Of a stretch of 18,667 bases of DNA, positions 14,445 through 18,667 are shown piece by piece (position 1 is the first letter of the stretch; every line of letters starts with the position of its first letter). The notes beneath the pieces were generated by a model. The model did no database searches. It was not told the origin of the DNA and saw only the letters and a list, made by a program, of their open reading frames with translations. The stretch spans positions 1 through 18,667 of the forward strand of contig CAAFMK010000159.1 of the NCBI GenBank assembly GCA_900763995.1, read 5' to 3'. Source of the stretch: an uncultured Oscillospiraceae bacterium (GTDB lineage: Bacteria; Bacillota; Clostridia; Oscillospirales; Oscillospiraceae). Made by a program: the position numbers and the translations under genes.

Positions 14445-15263
14445 ATGCCGTGGACAAAGCTGAAAAGCATCATCCTTTTGATTCTGGTCGTGACCAATCT
14501 GTGCCTGCTGACCATGGTGCTGGGGCAAAATATACAAAACAGCCAAATGCAGCGGCAAATCTGGGAGGATACCCTGGATTTTCTTCAAGATCGGGGTGTG
14601 GCAGTACAAGAGGATAGCTTGCCAAGGTCAGTATCCCTATCCCCTCGGTTGGCGGAGCGGGATCTGGAGTGGGAGAGGGTGGCAGCGGAGGCCCTGCTCC
14701 AAGGGGAGGCCTCAGTGGAGTTCCGGGGCGGAGAGGTGTACCGCTATTACAATGAACAAGGTACCATACAGTTTCACAGTGATGGCACCTTCTCAGCCCA
14801 GCTGGAACCAGGTGTCTGCCCTGTTGGAGAAGATCCGGCGATGGATTGCGCCAAAGTGCTGGAGCATATGGGGTTTGAGGGAACCATGATGCAAAAAGGC
14901 TCAGATCAGTTCGTCTTTCGCCAGGATTGGAAAGAGATCCCTCTGTTTGATATGAGGGTGACAGTGGTCTGTCAGGGCGGCAGTCTGGTGGCTATGACAG
15001 GGGGCAGACGGCTTGTGGGCCAGCCCAGACAGGATACCACCCGCCAGACGATCTCTGTGACCACTGCGCTGGTGAGCTTTGTCAATGGTGTCAGTGACCT
15101 TGGAGATGTGTGTAACCAGATCAGCAGCATTGAACAGGGGTATGGGTGTATGGCATCTATGTCCAGTACCATGATCTTGACCCCTGTGTGGCAGGTGACA
15201 ACGGATACGGCCACATACCGGATGGATATGGTATCTGGTGTGGTGAGCCGGGCCGATAGCTGA
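14445..15263 (+). CDS. yycI: YycI-like regulator of WalK (divergent)
   Basis: The protein has 272 residues and starts 6 bases after the yycH-like stop, with a G-rich site (GGGGGAG) ahead of the ATG. The N-terminus MPWTKLKSIILLILVVTNL resembles the M-x-W-S/T-K-x-K-x-I start and single transmembrane helix (about 6-26) of YycI. The rest is extracytoplasmic. The region VYRYYNEQGTIQFHSDGTFS and a C-terminal LTPVWQVTTDTATYRMD resemble the YycI/YycH beta-rich fold and PepSY-like repeats (weak, by eye). Together with YycH it would modulate WalK signalling. Unlike the Bacillus operon, no walJ (yycJ, metallo-beta-lactamase fold) gene follows; murI comes next. Confidence 0.72.
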   Translation: MPWTKLKSIILLILVVTNLCLLTMVLGQNIQNSQMQRQIWEDTLDFLQDRGVAVQEDSLPRSVSLSPRLAERDLEWERVAAEALLQGEASVEFRGGEVYRYYNEQGTIQFHSDGTFSAQLEPGVCPVGEDPAMDCAKVLEHMGFEGTMMQKGSDQFVFRQDWKEIPLFDMRVTVVCQGGSLVAMTGGRRLVGQPRQDTTRQTISVTTALVSFVNGVSDLGDVCNQISSIEQGYGCMASMSSTMILTPVWQVTTDTATYRMDMVSGVVSRADS

Positions 15264-15299
15264 GCAAAAGTAGTTTTAGGTATCTTAGGAGGATATTCC

Positions 15300-16133
15300 A
15301 TGTCAGATCGAAACAGTCCCATTGGTATATTAGACTCCGGCATAGGGGGCTTTAGTGTGGTGCGACAGGTGCAGCGACTGCTTCCCAATGAGGATCTGAT
15401 CTACTTTGGAGATGGGGCCAATGTACCATACGGAAATCATACGGCGCAGACGATTGTGGACATGAGCCGATATATGCTTGAATTTATGCAGCAGCATAAG
15501 GTCAAGGTTTTGCTGGTTGCCTGCAATACCATTTCCTGTATCATAGACCAGTGCGCAGATGCAGTGTCCTGCCCGATCTTCAATACAGTTCAGGCCGGAG
15601 CGGATGGAGTGGCTGCACTGGATGTGGAGCGGGTGGGTGTGATCTCCACAGTATTTACCCACAACACGCGGATTTATCCCAGAATGATACAGGCCGGGGG
15701 GCAGAAGAATATCAGGGTACTCAGCTGTGGCTGTCCCGACCTGGCCCGGCTGGTAGAGCATAACCTTGGACATATCAGTGGTATGGTGCAAATGGAAAGG
15801 GAGCTTGAGCAGGCACTAAGACCCATGGTGGATCAGGAACAGATCCAGTGCTGTGTGCTGGGCTGTACCCATTACTCCCTTATTTCTGAGGAGATCCGGT
15901 GCCTTTATCCTGCACTTCCCCTGGTAGATCCGGCCCAGGAGATGGCCCGGGCGCTAAGGGAGTATCTGGAGAGAGAGGACTTGACCAACCAAGAGAGGGA
16001 ACAGGGCACACTGAGTATCTACACAACAGGAGATACTGAGGAATATGTTCTGCGGGCCAAACAGGTCGGTCTGGAGCAGATTACAGGGGTATCCTACTAC
16101 CCCCCCAAGAGAGACTTGAAAAACGAGAGATGA
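15300..16133 (+). CDS. murI: Glutamate racemase
   Basis: This 277-residue protein makes D-glutamate for peptidoglycan stem peptides. AGGAGG (15287-15292) is 7 bases before the ATG. The two catalytic cysteines are C75 in VACNT (73-77) and C189 in LGCTHY (187-192). The N-terminal GILDSGIGGFSVV (9-21) and FGDGANVPYG (36-45) bind substrate; the latter has DGAN where DTAR is common. The family-typical pseudo-symmetric halves are complete. Position directly behind walRK-yycHI fits a shared cell-wall role. The stop overlaps an upstream candidate start of the next gene (ATGA, 16130-16133). A broader-specificity aspartate/glutamate racemase is the alternative, less likely given both Cys motifs. Confidence 0.93.
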   Translation: MSDRNSPIGILDSGIGGFSVVRQVQRLLPNEDLIYFGDGANVPYGNHTAQTIVDMSRYMLEFMQQHKVKVLLVACNTISCIIDQCADAVSCPIFNTVQAGADGVAALDVERVGVISTVFTHNTRIYPRMIQAGGQKNIRVLSCGCPDLARLVEHNLGHISGMVQMERELEQALRPMVDQEQIQCCVLGCTHYSLISEEIRCLYPALPLVDPAQEMARALREYLEREDLTNQEREQGTLSIYTTGDTEEYVLRAKQVGLEQITGVSYYPPKRDLKNER

Positions 16134-16141
16134 GGTATTTT

Positions 16142-17278
16142 ATGGGAGAGCTGTATTTTTCAATACCCACCCTGTTTGGGTTGGAGGGCGTATGTGCAGA
16201 TGAGATCAGACGGCTGGGCCTGCCCAAGGTGCAGACAGAGAACGGACGGGTACTGTGTACCGGTGGAGAGAGTGACATTCCCAGATTGAATTTGAACCTG
16301 CGTACAGGCGAGCGGGTTCTGCTGGTGCTGGGGTCGTTCCCGGCAGGTGATTTTGACAGCCTGTTTGAGGGGACAAAGGCACTGCCCTGGGAGAAGTTTA
16401 TTCCAAAAGATGGCCAGTTCCCTGTGAAAGGACACAGCCTGAACTCTGCACTCCACTCCGTTCCCGCCTGTCAGTCCATTGTGAAAAAGGCCATTGCTGC
16501 CCGGCTGGGGAACAGCTACCAGCTCAATACCCTGCCAGAGACCGGGGCCCTCTATCAGGTGCAGTTTGCTATCATGGGGGATATGGCGACCTTGATGCTG
16601 GATACCTCTGGGGCTGGCTTGCACAAGCGGGGCTACCGGGCACAGGGGGTGGCGGCACCGCTGCGGGAGACACTGGCCGCTGGTATGGTGCTTTTGTCCC
16701 GTTATAAGGGGCGGGACGCCCTGTGTGATCCATTTTGTGGAAGTGGAACCATCCCCATTGAGGCGGCGCTCATTGCCCGCAATCGGGCACCTGGATTAAA
16801 TCGAAATTTCTCAGCCCAGAAATGGAGCTGGCTGGATAAAAAACTCTGGATGGCAGCTGCGGATGAGGCCATGGACAGGGAGTTTGATGGAGACTATGAG
16901 ATCTGGGGGGGCGATCTTGACCCGGAGGCCGTGGCTCTGGCCCGGCATAATTCCCAGCTGGCTGAGGTGGAGGATGTGGTTCGTTTTGAGGTATCCGATG
17001 CCCGCACCTTCCACTGGGGTGGTCTGTATGGTCGGGTGGTGACCAATCCCCCCTATGGAGAGCGGATCATGGAGCGGAGGGAGGCAGAGGAGTTGTACCG
17101 TGCCTTTGGTAAGGCGTGGGACAAGTTTCCAGACAGCTGGAAGCTGTACCTGCTGTCCTCCCACACAGAGTTTGAACGCACCTTTGGAAAACGGGCCGAC
17201 AAAAAGCGCAAGCTTTACAACGGAATGCTCAAGTGCGACCTGTTTATGTACGGAATTAAATCACAAAAGGCGGAATAG
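16142..17278 (+). CDS. ypsC: THUMP-domain class I SAM-dependent RNA methyltransferase (YpsC/RlmL-N type)
   Basis: The protein has 378 residues from ATG 16142, preceded by GAGG at 6 bases. ATG 16130 overlaps the murI stop and adds four residues, but the shorter form aligns better with the start of Bacillus YpsC. A ferredoxin-like/THUMP region occupies about 1-155 (FPVKGHSLNSALHSVPACQS, then LDTSGAGLHKRGYR). The methyltransferase has SAM motif DPFCGSGTIPIEAA (196-209), acidic GGDLDPEAV (256-264) and the N2-methylguanine-type catalytic motif NPPYGER (302-308). The ending KKRKLYNGMLKCDLFMY is typical. The E. coli homologue domain makes m2G in 23S rRNA; the exact RNA target here is not determinable. 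The following kinase gene starts 6 bases after the stop. Confidence 0.92.
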   Translation: MGELYFSIPTLFGLEGVCADEIRRLGLPKVQTENGRVLCTGGESDIPRLNLNLRTGERVLLVLGSFPAGDFDSLFEGTKALPWEKFIPKDGQFPVKGHSLNSALHSVPACQSIVKKAIAARLGNSYQLNTLPETGALYQVQFAIMGDMATLMLDTSGAGLHKRGYRAQGVAAPLRETLAAGMVLLSRYKGRDALCDPFCGSGTIPIEAALIARNRAPGLNRNFSAQKWSWLDKKLWMAAADEAMDREFDGDYEIWGGDLDPEAVALARHNSQLAEVEDVVRFEVSDARTFHWGGLYGRVVTNPPYGERIMERREAEELYRAFGKAWDKFPDSWKLYLLSSHTEFERTFGKRADKKRKLYNGMLKCDLFMYGIKSQKAE

Positions 17279-17283
17279 GAGAA

Positions 17284-18249
17284 GTGAGACACCTTTTTAT
17301 TATCAATCCTGCCGCAGGGAAACGGAAAAGTACCAAAGAGCTGGAGAATCTGATTGCCCGGCTTACCTTTCCCCATCAGGTGGTCTATACCACGGGAGAG
17401 GGAGATGCCCAGCGTATTACAGAGCAGGCGGTATCTGACCCGACCCCCATCCGCATTTACGCCTGCGGCGGGGATGGAACCCTCAACGAGGTGGTCAATG
17501 GTGCCGCTGGGCACGACCATGTGGCGGTGACCAATGTGCCCAAGGGGACGGGAAACGATTTCCTGCGAATTTTCGGCCAGGAGTATCGCAGTATATTCTA
17601 TGATCTGGAGGGGTTGGCCACTGGCCCACAAACACCAATGGATCTTATGGATTGTAATGGCAAGCTGGGGATCGATGTGGTGTGTGCTGGGGTGGATGCC
17701 CGTGTGGCCGCCAGTGTCCATCGGTACAAGGGGCTGTGGTTTTTAACAGGCTTTGGAGCCTACACTCTGTCCCTCGTTGAACATATTTTTCTAAAGGGGA
17801 TCAACCGCCCCATGAGTGCCCACATGGGGGAGATCACCCAGGTAAACCGTCCCACCGCTATTTTGTGTATCTGCAATGGGCGGTACTACGGTGGGGGATT
17901 TATGCCTGTGGGGGAGGCCATGCCGGATGACGGGGTGCTGGATATGCTGCTGGTGCCAGAGATACGGCTGCCAAAATTCTTGCGTCTGCTGAAAAAATAC
18001 GCCACAGGGCGGTACTATGAGTGTACCGGTATCGTCCATGATTACCATGGGCAGGAAGTCACCTTTTCTTCTGAGGAGCCCATTACCGTGGTGGTGGATG
18101 GTGAAGTGATGGTAGAGAAGTCCTTTACAGTGCGCCTGTCGGAGAAAAAGGTGAATTTCTTCTACCCAGAGGGGGCCTCCTACCAGACGAATGTCCAATA
18201 CGCTTCAGCATCAGGACAGAACATGGCCAAAGAGCCAGTGGCAAGATAA
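17284..18249 (+). CDS. Diacylglycerol kinase family lipid kinase (YegS/BmrU/DgkB fold)
   Basis: The protein has 321 residues and a GTG start. It is the only usable start codon, because an in-frame stop lies at 17257. AGGAG at 17277-17281 leaves only 2 bases before it. Motifs are FIINPAAGK (5-13), the nucleotide loop CGGDGTLNEV (61-70), PKGTGNDF (86-93) and the C-terminal MPDDGVLDMLLV (213-224) with the catalytic/metal acidic pair. The family phosphorylates diacylglycerol or related lipids, recycling DAG released during lipoteichoic acid or membrane-derived polymer synthesis; other lipid substrates are possible. Cytosolic, membrane-associated. It closes the walRK-murI run. I see no terminator behind it, and its last residues lie against a compositional break (see the right-edge entries), so the natural 3' end may have been altered. 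Confidence 0.9.
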   Translation: MRHLFIINPAAGKRKSTKELENLIARLTFPHQVVYTTGEGDAQRITEQAVSDPTPIRIYACGGDGTLNEVVNGAAGHDHVAVTNVPKGTGNDFLRIFGQEYRSIFYDLEGLATGPQTPMDLMDCNGKLGIDVVCAGVDARVAASVHRYKGLWFLTGFGAYTLSLVEHIFLKGINRPMSAHMGEITQVNRPTAILCICNGRYYGGGFMPVGEAMPDDGVLDMLLVPEIRLPKFLRLLKKYATGRYYECTGIVHDYHGQEVTFSSEEPITVVVDGEVMVEKSFTVRLSEKKVNFFYPEGASYQTNVQYASASGQNMAKEPVAR

Positions 18250-18459
18250 AATAGGCTGCAAAAGAAGGTTCTGGGCGCTGGGGCGAGCGGACTTCTTAGC
18301 ACTTACATCCGTCTGAACGTTTAACCCCCAGAGCTCAATGAGCTGTGGAAGAACCTGATAGATTGAGAACGTATTAAATCCATCCAACCATTCTTCTGGC
18401 GTATCCGGAATATTGGCATCTGCATGCTTTGCCATCACATAAGCGATGTTCTCAAACAT
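18211..18459 (-). pseudogene. Fragment resembling a phage structural/tail-assembly protein
   Basis: On the minus strand an open frame of 82 codons begins MFENIAYVMAKHADA and continues with IPDTPEEWLDGFNTFSIYQ, VLPQLIELWGLN and VQTDVSAKKSARPS. This composition (intact soluble core with PDTPEEWLDGF, a short lysine-rich end) recalls C-terminal halves of small tail-assembly or related structural proteins of Bacillota prophages; this is recollection, not a search. There is no ribosome binding site before the ATG. The same frame carries a stop two codons upstream (TGA, then GTT GAG ATG), so the natural N-terminal half is missing. The last ~13 codons overlap the 3' end of the lipid kinase on the opposite strand and are probably read-through. 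I regard it as a broken remnant, not an expressed gene. Confidence 0.5.
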
Positions 18460-18460
18460 C

Positions 18461-18538
18461 TCAACTCAATCTTTTCTGTTCCCAGCCATCATCAAATCCT
18501 GCAAATCGAAGCTCTGGAATCCCGATTTTTTTACTCAT
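18461..18538 (-). pseudogene. hsdS: N-terminal stub of a type I restriction specificity subunit (HsdS)
   Basis: On the minus strand ATG 18538 opens 25 codons ending in TGA (18463-18461). The residues PELRFAGFDDGWEQKRLS match the well-known start of HsdS proteins (PELRF-GF-D-WEQ-KL), which give type I restriction-modification complexes their target recognition. A full HsdS is about 400 residues, so this is a stub. GGAGG lies 6 bases before the ATG. The start overlaps the upstream stop by 8 bases (ATGAGTAA), so the original gene was an operon member. The frame breaks just where sequence resembling a phage gene begins. A deletion/recombination junction or an assembly join would produce this. Confidence 0.75.
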
Positions 18539-18667
18539 CTTTAACCTCCATATACTTCTTAAATTCTGCAAGTCTTTCAAGGTCATCAGAATTACCGGTT
18601 AGTTCACCAATCATTCGTATCTTGAATCGACTCGCAAAAAAGAGATGCTTATGATACTGAGGATATC
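18531..18667 (-). CDS. C-terminal end of an unidentified ORF upstream of the hsdS stub
   Basis: On the minus strand the frame is open from the right window edge (first whole codon at 18665) for 44 codons to TAA at 18533-18531. It reads YHKHLFFASRFKIRMIGELT then NSDDLERLAEFKKYMEVKDE. It overlaps the hsdS start by 8 bases with a GGAGG site inside its own 3' end, the usual arrangement of translationally coupled R-M operon genes. I do not recognise the protein. It does not resemble the HsdM C-termini I know, so an accessory R-M operon gene is possible. The segment is about 37% GC, far below the rest of the window. Confidence 0.5.
   Translation of the reverse strand, partial: YPQYHKHLFFASRFKIRMIGELTGNSDDLERLAEFKKYMEVKDE

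Larger units (their letters stand above)
18250..18667. other. Low-GC accessory patch with a chimeric junction at the right edge
   Basis: The 418 bases after the lipid kinase contain no intact gene. GC falls to about 45% in 18301-18420 and about 38% in 18481-18660 (counted by hand), against roughly 55-60% elsewhere. Contents, all on the minus strand, are the phage-like fragment, the hsdS stub and the end of an unknown ORF. No intrinsic terminator follows the kinase. No terminal inverted repeat, transposase or tRNA attachment site was seen. Confidence 0.7.

Noticed and set aside
18424..18654. 76-codon plus-strand frame at the right edge
   Set aside because: It is antisense to the hsdS stub and unknown ORF end, whose reading is supported by a known HsdS motif, start overlap and ribosome binding site.
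1..18667. CRISPR array, tRNA, rRNA, insertion sequence or attachment site
   Set aside because: Scanning both strands by eye showed no regularly spaced repeats, cloverleaf-like sequence, transposase motif or terminal inverted repeats.

Overview
The window is about 18.7 kb of ordinary chromosomal DNA, by eye about 55-60% GC, from a Gram-positive anaerobe. WalR/WalK with YycH- and YycI-like partners, a DUF815 ATPase, a YpsC-type methyltransferase and strong AGGAGG ribosome binding sites point to Bacillota. The protein style and GC level suggest a gut Oscillospirales/Oscillospiraceae relative (inference). There is no CRISPR array, rRNA, tRNA or complete mobile element.

Layout. (1) 1-3638: end of a sugar-acid-like operon: the tail of TctB, complete TctA (tripartite tricarboxylate transporter), a KDPG/KHG aldolase fused to a VOC-like domain, and a gluconate-5-dehydrogenase/KduD-type SDR, closed by a bidirectional terminator. 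(2) 3706-4905, minus strand: a DUF815 AAA+ ATPase, divergent from dusB. The two predicted promoters share their -35 hexamers. (3) 5057-7545: dusB, an ECF sigma factor and its zinc-finger anti-sigma factor, closed by a terminator-like hairpin. (4) 7626-9862: a monocistronic EF-G paralogue with its own promoter and terminator and an altered GTPase catalytic motif. (5) 9908-18249: a long co-directional run of a Nudix hydrolase, walR, walK, yycH-like, yycI-like, murI, a ypsC-like RNA methyltransferase and a diacylglycerol-kinase-family lipid kinase. No strong terminator is visible inside it, so it may be one envelope-centred transcription unit. (6) 18250-18667: a lower-GC patch. Read on the minus strand it holds the 3' end of an unidentified ORF, the first 25 codons of a type I restriction specificity subunit (hsdS), and then, abruptly, a fragment resembling a phage structural/tail-assembly protein that runs into the lipid kinase 3' end. 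It is either a recombination scar or an assembly chimera.

How the genes work together. Region 1 would import a carboxylated substrate, oxidise or reduce a keto-sugar acid and split KDPG to pyruvate and glyceraldehyde-3-phosphate. Region 5 couples cell-wall sensing (WalRK and its membrane partners) with D-glutamate supply (MurI) and lipid phosphorylation. Regions 2-4 are RNA modification, an envelope-stress-type sigma/anti-sigma pair, and a translation-factor-like GTPase.

I found no convincing new multi-gene system. The points most worth a second look are the chimeric right edge, the EF-G paralogue lacking the catalytic histidine, the aldolase-VOC fusion and the interlocked divergent promoters.
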